Shown: positions 1 to 5,467, numbered from the stretch's first letter. The stretch: 5,914 bases of DNA from Deferribacteres bacterium (GCA_030598625.1 JAUVPO010000125.1:1-5914); one strand, 5' to 3'. Notes: a model not told the origin generated them from the sequence alone. Numbers and translations are program-made.

Positions 1-266
1 AACCCAGAACAACAGCGTCTCAATTCCCCCTGCGATGCAAGCTCACCGATTTATACACCCCTTCAATGTTCAGCGGCAGGTAGTTTTAGTACTGGCCCAA
101 AGCATTACCGATCGATAAAACAATCAACCCATTTATAGCAGTTATAAAAATATCTTATGCTTCCATTTTTTCTTAGGGGGAGAATAGCAGACATTAGAAT
201 TAACTTTAAGAAAGACAGGTTATCCTATTATAAGTTAACCCTAAAAGTGTATTATTTATGATTGGC
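1..266. other. Left-edge stretch without a supportable gene
   Basis: No convincing gene lies here. Plus-strand frames are open from the left edge for at most about 45 codons (to a TAG at 136-138) and give no recognisable motif. Minus-strand frames break up quickly. The stretch lies downstream of the 3' end of the oxidoreductase operon and should contain its transcription end. Positions 130-260 are AT-rich. TTAACTT at 200-206 and AAGTTAA at 232-238 form a 7-bp inverted repeat of unknown meaning. The left part (about 1-115) is less AT-rich and could be the tail of a neighbouring gene or element cut by the window, but I cannot identify it. Confidence 0.5.
211..241 (-). terminator. Weak candidate terminator after the oxidoreductase operon
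   Basis: Read on the minus strand, about 26 nt after the korB stop, GGTTA (240-236) can pair with TAACC (223-219) around a 13-nt loop. A pyrimidine-rich tail TGTCTTTCTT (220-211 region) follows. The stem is only 5 bp, or 6 with a G-U pair, and the loop is long, so this is a poor intrinsic terminator. It is listed because it is the only hairpin-plus-T-rich arrangement I see downstream of the operon. Confidence 0.2.
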
Positions 267-1118
267 CTAATAAAACTCCTTCAAGGCATCTTCTGCCTTA
301 AGTGGAGTAAAGGACTGCCTCACAAGAGGCCCATCTTTAATAACAGGGATCCTCTCCTCCAGAATCGGCCGGTTGTTTCTGTAAATTATACCGATGGGGA
401 TTTGCTCTCCCCATTCAAGGGCTTTTTGAAATGCCTGGATTTTATCTTCAGGGTCATGCCCGGGCTCTATATGATAAACCCTCTGTTTGTACCATTCATG
501 GGTATTTGTCCTGTTGAATGTCACACAGGGCTGCAGGATATCAACGAGTGAGAACCCTTTGTGATTTATGGCTGATTTGATGAGTTCCTTTGTATGTTCG
601 CTGTCTCCTGAAAACCCCCTTGCCACAAAGCTGCAGTCAAGCGCTATTGCCAGCGCCATTGGATTGAGCTGCTCTGAAAATACCCCAAAGGGCTGGTTTT
701 TTGTTTTCATCCCTTCCATGCTTGTGGGTGATGCCTGTCCTTTCGTAAGTCCGTAGATCTGGTTGTCATGGACAAACAGTTTGACATTTATATTTCTCCT
801 GATGGCATGGATAAGGTGGTTGCCCCCCTCCCCGTAGCAGTCACCGTCCCCTGTAAATACCATAACAGGATGTTCATGGTTTGCAAGCCTGGTCCCGGTT
901 GCAACAGGAAGCGCCCGTCCGTGAAGACCGTTAAATGTATTGCACTTAACATAATGGGGGAATTTGCTTGACTGGCCTATTCCGGATACAATGGTAAACT
1001 GGTGGGGCTCAATACCCAGCTCAACCATTGCATCTTTAAATGACCTGAGAATGCCGAAATTGCCGCATCCCGGACACCATGCCGGTTGCTGTCCCTTATA
1101 ATCATCCAATGAAGGCAT
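267..1118 (-). CDS. korB: 2-oxoacid:ferredoxin oxidoreductase, beta subunit
   Basis: This 283-residue protein is the thiamine pyrophosphate (TPP) and iron-sulfur subunit of a 2-oxoacid:ferredoxin oxidoreductase. The enzyme oxidatively decarboxylates a 2-oxoacid, with CoA, to an acyl-CoA and passes electrons to ferredoxin in the cytoplasm. Seen: WCPGCGN at residues 14-20, LHGRA at 65-69, the TPP motif GDGD at 90-93 ending at GGN 98-100, IYGLTKGQASPTS at 121-133, and a late Cys in LQPC (198). The length is usual for the family. The position usually occupied by a cluster Cys in GIGCSS is Gln49 here, and Cys59 in VKCNTFN is a possible substitute. The start is the ATG at 1118, with GGAG a few bases upstream; it overlaps the 3' end of the alpha-subunit gene by 17 nt, so the two are probably translationally coupled. 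2-Oxoglutarate is the usual substrate for this type, but branched-chain or other oxoacids cannot be excluded. Confidence 0.93.
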   Translation of the reverse strand: MPSLDDYKGQQPAWCPGCGNFGILRSFKDAMVELGIEPHQFTIVSGIGQSSKFPHYVKCNTFNGLHGRALPVATGTRLANHEHPVMVFTGDGDCYGEGGNHLIHAIRRNINVKLFVHDNQIYGLTKGQASPTSMEGMKTKNQPFGVFSEQLNPMALAIALDCSFVARGFSGDSEHTKELIKSAINHKGFSLVDILQPCVTFNRTNTHEWYKQRVYHIEPGHDPEDKIQAFQKALEWGEQIPIGIIYRNNRPILEERIPVIKDGPLVRQSFTPLKAEDALKEFY

Positions 1119-2832
1119 TCAGTTCTCCTAAAAGGCTGTCCAATGTAAAAGGCCTGCCATCATACTTATTGATCTTAACTTTAAATTCATACCCTGTTTC
1201 CGATCTTACAAGACGCGCGAATTGTCCTGTCGCGTTGTTTTCTATACATATTGAGATCGCTGCGTTTCTTAAAATACTCAGATAATCAAACTTATCTATT
1301 CCCGGAAAGGGATAGATCTCACTGAAATGCAACATTGCGATACTATTTGCTTGTGACAGCATATCAACTGCTTCCCTGATTATCCCGTATGTGGACCCCC
1401 ATCCGACCAGTACTATATCAGGCTGATTATTACCATAAATCACCGGGGGCGCAATCTCTTCTCTGATAAGGGGGGATTTTTTAAAAAGCCTCTTATCAAT
1501 CATTTTGATTCTTGTTTCAGCATCTTCCACAATATGACCTTCTTCATCATGTTCATCACTATCCGTCACTACCAGATGTCTTGAATCACCGGGAACACCC
1601 AATGGAGTTATTCCTGTATCTGTAAAAGCATATCTCTTATATTCTGAAAGATTTTCAAATTCACTGCCCCTGAGCCTGTAATCAGTATATTTAATCCCGC
1701 TCAAATCCAGCCCTTCATACGTCCATTGAGAGTCCGCAAGATATTGGTCCGTAATTATGATTACCGGTATCTGATATTTTTCCGCAAGATCAAATGCCTT
1801 ATTTGTAAGATACAATGCCTGCTTGGGTGTACCGGGAGCAAAGATAATTCTCGGGAATTCTCCGTGAGCTGTGTATAGGGCAAATTGCAGGTCGGACTGT
1901 TCCGTCCTCGTCGGAAACCCTGTTGCCGGGCCGGGTCTCTGTGCAAGGGCAATTACTACAGGAGTCTCTGTCATTCCTGCAAGGGAAAGTCCTTCCGACA
2001 TCAAAGCAAACCCTCCGCCCGAAGTTCCTGTCATGGCCCTGACTCCGGAAAAAGATGCGCCCAGGGCCATATTGATCGCTGATATCTCATCTTCAGCCTG
2101 TTCAACTATAATCCCATGTTCTTTTTCCTTGCCGGCAATGTAGTTCATAATCCCTGTGGAAGGAGTCATGGGATAAGCCGAATAAAATTTAAGGCCCGAT
2201 GCAACAGCGCCAAGGCCTATTGCCTCATTGCCAGCTATCAGCATTTTTGCAGGCATGGGAGAACGGCCTCCCTCCCCTGCATCAAAAGAACATTGCTCGC
2301 AGTTCCTTACGGCAAAGTCATGTCCTGCTGCCGCGGCATGTATATTGCCTTTCACCGTATCCTCGCCTTTTTTCCTGAAAGTGTCCGTGATAATCTCATG
2401 AAGAATATTCAGCTTCATACCCAGAATACCGAGCACGGAACCTGTCGCAACAGTATTTGCCATGATCTTATTGCCGCCGTGCTCCAGGGCAAGTTTCACA
2501 AAAGGGACATCAAGGAAATTATGCCCTTCATGTTTCTGTTTCAATGCAAGTGAGTCATAAACAATTATCCCGTTTTCAGACAACTCGTCTTCGTATCGGC
2601 TTATGCCTTCTTTATTCAGTGAGACTAAAATATCTATCCTGTCTCTGGACGCCGTAACCGGACGGTCCGAGAGTCTTATTTGATAAAAATTATTTCCGCC
2701 TCTTACACGGGATTCGTAATCCTGATGGGTAAAGACATGATAACCGGCCCTTGCAAATAACCTGGCAAGGGTTCCGCCTACTGTCTGGATGCCCTGTCCC
2801 GCCTCACCGCTGATTTTTATTGAATAGTCCAT
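1102..2832 (-). CDS. korA: 2-oxoacid:ferredoxin oxidoreductase, fused gamma-alpha subunit
   Basis: This 576-residue partner of the beta subunit carries a gamma domain joined to an alpha domain, the standard fused form of two-subunit oxoacid:ferredoxin oxidoreductases. Gamma domain, about residues 1-180: GEAGQG at 9-14 and the SRVRGG stretch at 41-46. Alpha domain, about 195-576: GNEAIGLGA at 201-209, YPMTPSTG at 220-227 (the YPITPST-type oxoacid-binding motif), TGTSGGG at 268-274, TRTEQSDL at 308-315, DEHDEEGH at 426-433 and TGQFARLVR at 535-543. The linker carries a CEQC pair (178, 181) whose role I do not know. The ATG overlaps the TAA of the upstream ferritin-like gene by one base (TAATG), with AGAAGG just before it, which suggests coupled translation. 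No separate ferredoxin-like delta subunit is encoded in the window, so electrons probably go to a ferredoxin encoded elsewhere. Confidence 0.94.
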   Translation of the reverse strand: MDYSIKISGEAGQGIQTVGGTLARLFARAGYHVFTHQDYESRVRGGNNFYQIRLSDRPVTASRDRIDILVSLNKEGISRYEDELSENGIIVYDSLALKQKHEGHNFLDVPFVKLALEHGGNKIMANTVATGSVLGILGMKLNILHEIITDTFRKKGEDTVKGNIHAAAAGHDFAVRNCEQCSFDAGEGGRSPMPAKMLIAGNEAIGLGAVASGLKFYSAYPMTPSTGIMNYIAGKEKEHGIIVEQAEDEISAINMALGASFSGVRAMTGTSGGGFALMSEGLSLAGMTETPVVIALAQRPGPATGFPTRTEQSDLQFALYTAHGEFPRIIFAPGTPKQALYLTNKAFDLAEKYQIPVIIITDQYLADSQWTYEGLDLSGIKYTDYRLRGSEFENLSEYKRYAFTDTGITPLGVPGDSRHLVVTDSDEHDEEGHIVEDAETRIKMIDKRLFKKSPLIREEIAPPVIYGNNQPDIVLVGWGSTYGIIREAVDMLSQANSIAMLHFSEIYPFPGIDKFDYLSILRNAAISICIENNATGQFARLVRSETGYEFKVKINKYDGRPFTLDSLLGELNAFIG

Positions 2833-3305
2833 TAACCTTCTTTTAAGGTCTTTTTAAATTCACTGAGCCATAGAATATGGCTTTTCTCTTCGTTTATGAT
2901 TTCATCAACAATCTCTTTCTCTTTAACAACATCTCTTAGACTGTGATAGTAAAGGAGCGTTTCCTTTTCAAAACCAACGGCAAAACGAACGGCATCCTCA
3001 ACAGATTCCAGGTGTTCAAGGGAAGGAAGAGATTTGTTTTTGCCGAGAAAAAACTCCGACTCAACAATGGCCCTTAAGTAATTGGCGACCTCTCCCCAGT
3101 TTTCAGGTATGAGATGACTCGTGGATTCCATAAGGCCGGAAAACATCTTTTCATGTTCACGCTCCTTCATTGCCAGGGTATCAAATAATTTTTTAAGGTC
3201 CCCGTCTTTTTCAAATCGTTTGGCCATAGCAGTATAAAAATCATAACCGAGTTTCTCGGTCTGAACAGCCTGTTCAATAACTTCATTTATTGAAAATCTT
3301 TCCAT
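2832..3305 (-). CDS. Ferritin-like / rubrerythrin-type diiron protein
   Basis: This 157-residue, all-helical protein has the two-repeat diiron layout of the rubrerythrin/ferritin-like superfamily. Helix 1 carries Glu17 (TEKLGYDFY), helix 2 has ExxH at Glu48-His51 (EREH), helix 3 has Glu113/Glu115 (FEKE), and helix 4 has ExxH at Glu140-His143 (EKSH). There is no C-terminal rubredoxin domain with paired cysteines, so it is not a classical rubrerythrin. Relatives act as peroxidases, iron stores or redox sensors in anaerobes; which applies here is not shown. An upstream in-frame GTG at 3311 is possible, but the ATG at 3305 is preferred because AGAGGTG sits at proper spacing before it, while the same bases would abut the GTG. 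The gene follows the 59-residue gene after 8 nt and overlaps korA by 1 nt. Oxidative protection of the oxygen-sensitive enzymes in the operon is a plausible role, by inference. Confidence 0.86.
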   Translation of the reverse strand: MERFSINEVIEQAVQTEKLGYDFYTAMAKRFEKDGDLKKLFDTLAMKEREHEKMFSGLMESTSHLIPENWGEVANYLRAIVESEFFLGKNKSLPSLEHLESVEDAVRFAVGFEKETLLYYHSLRDVVKEKEIVDEIINEEKSHILWLSEFKKTLKEG

Positions 3306-3313
3306 ATTCACCT

Positions 3314-3493
3314 CTATTCAATGTTAAATACAGCGGTCTCACTGACACCCGGCAAATACTCCCCTACCGGCACCAGCTTCTTCCCCTCGGTTACGCAACC
3401 GATTATTATTGTCCACAGCTGGTTAAGCTCGGTTTTCTCCCTGTAGTTTTCGGGTATCATCCTGACAAGCGATCCTTCAAGCTCAATTTTCAT
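3314..3493 (-). CDS. Small protein of unknown function (59 aa)
   Basis: I do not recognise this protein's family. It has 59 residues, starts MKIELEGSLV and ends FNIE, with one Cys (33, in IIIGCVTEGKK), no signal peptide and no obvious membrane segment. The alternation of charged and hydrophobic residues, plus GKKLVPVGEYLPG near the C-terminus, suggests a small folded alpha/beta protein. The frame is open 10 codons further upstream to an ATG at 3523, but the internal ATG at 3493 is preceded by AGGGGAGG with 5 nt spacing, and that site would be inside the gene if the upstream start were used. The gene lies 41 nt after the YceI gene and 8 nt before the ferritin-like gene, which supports it being real and co-expressed with them. 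A partner or regulator role in the redox operon is possible but not supported by any motif. Confidence 0.72.
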   Translation of the reverse strand: MKIELEGSLVRMIPENYREKTELNQLWTIIIGCVTEGKKLVPVGEYLPGVSETAVFNIE

Positions 3494-3534
3494 GATTACC
3501 TCCCCTTTCTGAGTTGTTCTCATTATAGCTTTAT

Positions 3535-4062
3535 TTATTCCGTAAGGTCAGCTTCTATATCCATTGAGACTTCCACATCTTTCCCGACCATAAATCCGCC
3601 CTTTTCCATGGGCTGGTTCCACGTAATGCCGAAATCTTCCCGGTTAAGAATGGCCTTTCCCGTAAGTCCTAATGTTGTTTCACCGAAAGGGCTCTTTACC
3701 GGGCCTGAGACATTTACATCCATAACAATAGACTTTTTAATGCCGTGAATATTTAAATCACCGCTGATTCTGCAATGGCCGGATCCGGCCTGCTCTGAGC
3801 CCGTACTTTTAAAGGTAATTTTCGGATATTTTTTAATGTCAAAAAAATCCGCGCTCTTCAGATGATCATCACGCTTCCCTATCCCCGTTATAATACTGTC
3901 TGTATCTATTTCAATTTCAACAGCCAGACTGTCAATATCATCAGGATCAAAAATTACCGTCCCTGAAACCTTATTCAGCTGCCCGTGCACAGAAGCAACT
4001 GTCAGGTGAAGTATTGAAAATGAGCCTACTGAATGATCTGGATCAATTTTCCATTTTGCCAT
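3535..4062 (-). CDS. yceI: YceI-family protein (lipocalin-like barrel), cytoplasmic form
   Basis: This 175-residue protein has the YceI signature along its length: WKIDPDHS at 4-11, F15 and H19 in the first strands, KVSGTVIFD at 31-39, RDDHLKSADFFD at about 64-75 followed by YPKITFKS, GDLNIHGIKKS, INREDFG(I)TWN, and GGFMVGKDVEV near the C-terminus. Family members form an extended beta barrel whose long pocket binds polyisoprenoid or other lipidic molecules; many are exported. This one starts directly with MAKWKID and has no signal peptide, so it should be cytoplasmic. The start is secure: AAGGAGGT lies a few bases upstream. It begins 21 nt after the radical SAM gene stop. Its ligand is unknown. 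Isoprenoid-quinone binding would fit a redox operon, but that is inference. Confidence 0.93.
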   Translation of the reverse strand: MAKWKIDPDHSVGSFSILHLTVASVHGQLNKVSGTVIFDPDDIDSLAVEIEIDTDSIITGIGKRDDHLKSADFFDIKKYPKITFKSTGSEQAGSGHCRISGDLNIHGIKKSIVMDVNVSGPVKSPFGETTLGLTGKAILNREDFGITWNQPMEKGGFMVGKDVEVSMDIEADLTE

Positions 4063-4083
4063 TTTTACCTCCTTATAATCCGG

Positions 4084-5127
4084 TTATAAAAAACATTGGG
4101 GGTCCGGAGCAAGAATGTCCCCTTTACCCTCTGCCATTGAACACGAATAGGCAATAGCCCTGCAGCCCCTGCAATTCGCCCATTTTTCGCATGAACCGCA
4201 CTTCCCTTTGTATTTGCTCCTGTTCCGGAGATCATTTAAGACATTTGACATTGACCATATCTCCCTCAGGGAATCTTTTTTTACATTTCCAAGAGGGATT
4301 GGCAATCGTCTGCAGGGAACAACCGTTCCGTCAGGCATTATTGTCAGTCCGGATATTCCGGCCGCGCACCCGCCAAGGGGGACATCACCCGATTCCATAT
4401 CCCCCGAATTATTTCTAAACTGCGATGCAACAGGATCACCCGTTACTATTTCAAGCCCGTTATCAAGATCGAATGAAAAGATCTTTTCATAAAGATCTTT
4501 CACGGCATTTGTTTTAAGCATCTCATTCAATAAGGAGTTGCCCCTGCCTGATGGAACAAGCCTTGAAAAACCGAGCCGGTGAACTCCAAGACCGGATGAA
4601 AGCTCGACCATATCAAGTAGATACTCCGCGTTTAATCGGGAAACAGTAACGTTTAATGTCACCGTTAATCCGGCATCAAGAAGATGCCTGACACCCCGGA
4701 CAGAAGCCTGAAAACTGCCCTTCCCTCTTATGCCCTCATGGATTTTCTCCGGACCTTCAATACTTACCTGCACACCTTTTACACCCATTTTATACAGTCT
4801 TCCGGCTTTTGCATTATCTATGAGAATGCCGTTAGTGAGCAGATACATGTCGAACCCGGTATTTCTGAATTCAGACAGTATCTCAAAAAGGTCGTTTCTT
4901 AAAAAAGGTTCTCCACCCGTTATATTCACACTCGGTGAAAAGTCTATTCCATACCCTGTTTGCCATCCGCTGATGGTCTCGGCAATTTCTTTAACAGTCT
5001 CTTTTATCTCAACGTATGACATCTCGTTTATATGCTTACCTGTCTGATAACAGTGTGAACATTTAAGATTACATCTTTCAGTGAGATGCCATTGTATAAG
5101 AAAATCAAAGGAATTATTTATTGACAT
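4084..5127 (-). CDS. Radical SAM/SPASM-domain protein, probable peptide maturase
   Basis: This 347-residue iron-sulfur enzyme has the radical SAM core Cys19-x3-Cys23-x2-Cys26 (RCNLKCSHCY), GGEP at 71-74 for SAM binding, and the later barrel strands LLTNGILID and VQVSIEGP. The C-terminal SPASM region carries Cys254, Gly267-x4-Cys272, Cys310-x2-Cys313-x5-Cys319-x2-Cys322, an extra Cys329, and Cys345 two residues from the end (DPQCFL). That set suffices for auxiliary 4Fe-4S clusters. SPASM proteins typically modify peptides or proteins (sactipeptide, mycofactocin, PQQ and sulfatase maturases); a minority act on tetrapyrroles. The gene immediately upstream encodes a tiny Cys/Sec peptide, so peptide modification is the favoured role. 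No separate PqqD-type recognition protein is visible, and no RRE-like N-terminal extension exists: the Cys motif begins at residue 19. The start ATG is preceded by AAAGG at 8 nt. It could belong to the SbtM-type maturases; that is a guess from context. Confidence 0.9.
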   Translation of the reverse strand: MSINNSFDFLIQWHLTERCNLKCSHCYQTGKHINEMSYVEIKETVKEIAETISGWQTGYGIDFSPSVNITGGEPFLRNDLFEILSEFRNTGFDMYLLTNGILIDNAKAGRLYKMGVKGVQVSIEGPEKIHEGIRGKGSFQASVRGVRHLLDAGLTVTLNVTVSRLNAEYLLDMVELSSGLGVHRLGFSRLVPSGRGNSLLNEMLKTNAVKDLYEKIFSFDLDNGLEIVTGDPVASQFRNNSGDMESGDVPLGGCAAGISGLTIMPDGTVVPCRRLPIPLGNVKKDSLREIWSMSNVLNDLRNRSKYKGKCGSCEKWANCRGCRAIAYSCSMAEGKGDILAPDPQCFL

Positions 5128-5145
5128 GAATATGGCCTTTTGTAA

Positions 5146-5176
5146 GGTTCACGGTCCAACGGTTGGATCGTGAACC
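5146..5176 (-). repeat. Strong intergenic hairpin, possible attenuator or mRNA processing/stability element
   Basis: Two 15-nt arms are nearly perfectly inverted. On the minus strand GGTTCACG, a mismatched A, then TCCAA pair with TTGGA, a mismatched C, then CGTGAACC around a CCG loop. Followed on the minus strand by TTACAAAA there is no U-run, so it is not a classical intrinsic terminator in the operon direction. Read the other way, the mismatch becomes a G-U pair and CTTTT follows, which looks more terminator-like, but no plus-strand gene leads into it. Sitting between a small peptide gene and its enzyme, it could set a higher peptide-to-enzyme ratio by blocking 3' decay or partly stopping transcription. 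Confidence 0.7.
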
Positions 5177-5202
5177 CTTTTAACCTTGACTAATTACAAT
5201 TG

Positions 5203-5219
5203 GTTGCTTGACCAGCAAC
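5203..5219 (-). promoter_or_regulatory. Candidate bacterial SECIS element (selenocysteine insertion hairpin)
   Basis: On the minus strand, GTTGCT (5219-5214) pairs perfectly with AGCAAC (5208-5203), leaving the pentaloop GGTCA. This closely resembles the upper stem-loop of E. coli fdhF, which as I recall it reads GGUUGCAGGUCUGCACC with the SelB-contacting GGUC in the loop. Counting to the first G of GGTC, 17 nt follow the second in-frame TGA (5233-5231) and 26 nt follow the first (5242-5240). The fdhF spacing is about 18 nt by the same count, so both TGAs fall in a usable range. A weak outer helix AGTT/AATT could extend it. The hairpin lies just 3' of the TAA stop, allowed because the Sec codons are near the gene end. 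Confidence 0.65.
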
Positions 5220-5221
5220 GT

Positions 5222-5344
5222 TTAACTCTTTCAGCCCTTTCATTTGAGACAGGTCTTACCGGGATTTTCTTTAGACCTTTTTTTAATATCACCCCAGAAA
5301 GCAGCCTCTTTTAAAAGGGCCTTTTTGCTCAAAGGCTTTCTCAT
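5222..5344 (-). CDS. Small selenocysteine-containing peptide, candidate precursor of a radical SAM-modified peptide
   Basis: The frame from ATG (5344) gives 34 residues to a TGA at 5242-5240. It then continues K-G, a second TGA (5233-5231), K-S and TAA (5224-5222). Read with Sec the product is 40 residues: a very Lys-rich leader beginning MRKPLSKKALLKEAAFWGD, then NPGK, then the tail TCLKUKGUKS with Cys32, Sec35 and Sec38 exactly three apart. AAAGGAGGTG lies 8 nt before the ATG, a near-perfect ribosome binding site, which marks this as a translated gene despite its size. A GGUC-loop hairpin at SECIS distance follows the stop. No signal peptide or membrane segment is seen. The next gene is a radical SAM/SPASM protein, so the tail may be its substrate. 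If Sec is not inserted, the product is a 34-residue peptide ending TCLK. It may relate to the predicted SbtA-type selenopeptides, but the leader does not resemble any I can recall. Confidence 0.68.
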
Positions 5345-5360
5345 ACCATTCACCTCCTTT
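5345..5360 (-). promoter_or_regulatory. Near-consensus ribosome binding site of the selenopeptide gene
   Basis: On the minus strand AAAGGAGGTG (5360-5351) sits with AGGAGG 8 nt before the ATG at 5344-5342. It decides the start. The nearer ATG in GAATGG (out of frame) hits a TGA after two codons and can be ignored. It is among the strongest sites in the window, consistent with a highly translated small peptide. Confidence 0.85.
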
Positions 5361-5467
5361 CTAAACCGACATGACATATTCTTATTTAAGAGCCTATTCC
5401 AATTCTGAAATAACCGATATGATTAATATCATAGAGTTAAAAGATGTTTTTACTATACTTGAAATAT
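5361..5467. other. Divergent control region between the selenopeptide operon and msrA
   Basis: This AT-rich stretch separates two divergent transcription units, so promoters for both should lie here or just inside. Minus-strand promoter boxes are unconvincing: TTGGAA near 5405-5400 could be a -35, with only poor -10 matches downstream. On the plus strand TATACT (5454-5459) matches a -10 well, but no good -35 is visible and it would sit very close to the preferred msrA start. I see no clear -24/-12 sigma-54 site. Confidence 0.4.
5418..5433. promoter_or_regulatory. Perfect inverted repeat, candidate operator
   Basis: TATGAT (5418-5423) and ATCATA (5428-5433) are perfect inverted arms around TAAT. 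It lies between the divergent genes, about 74 nt upstream of the selenopeptide ATG and 35 nt upstream of the preferred msrA start, where a dimeric repressor or activator could control both. AT-rich palindromes occur by chance, so this is only a candidate, and no regulator gene is present in the window. Confidence 0.4.

Larger units (their letters stand above)
5128..5221 (-). other. Spacer between small peptide gene and radical SAM gene
   Basis: This 94-nt leader between two co-directional genes holds no further ORF of note. It contains a SECIS-like hairpin right after the peptide stop (5219-5203), a short AT-rich stretch, a strong long hairpin (5176-5146) and the AAAGG ribosome binding site of the radical SAM gene (5140-5136 region). 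It is the longest gap in the operon, and both hairpins would be in the transcript. Confidence 0.7.

Noticed and set aside
1..115. Possible end of an insertion element or transposase at the left edge
   Set aside because: The more GC-rich edge and a few short open frames suggested this, but I find no catalytic motif, no terminal inverted repeat and no target duplication.
2116..2553. Plus-strand 145-codon frame opposite the alpha subunit gene
   Set aside because: It lies antisense to a gene with full family motifs. Its translation looks like a shadow, with odd composition and no domain.
3494..3523. Upstream ATG for the 59-residue protein
   Set aside because: It would place the strong AGGGGAGG ribosome binding site inside the coding region; the internal ATG at 3493 fits it exactly.
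3290..3748. Plus-strand 152-codon frame opposite the small protein and YceI genes
   Set aside because: It crosses three well-supported minus-strand genes and gives low-complexity, Ser/Phe/Pro-rich sequence typical of antisense frames.
5146..5176. The long hairpin as an intrinsic terminator of the peptide gene
   Set aside because: On the minus strand it is followed by TTACAAAA, without a U-run, and the radical SAM ribosome binding site comes directly after.
5240..5344. The small peptide as a simple 34-residue ORF ending at the first TGA
   Set aside because: It remains possible, but the second in-frame TGA, the three-residue C/U spacing and the GGUC-loop hairpin at the right distance together favour read-through as Sec. 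It is kept as the stated alternative.
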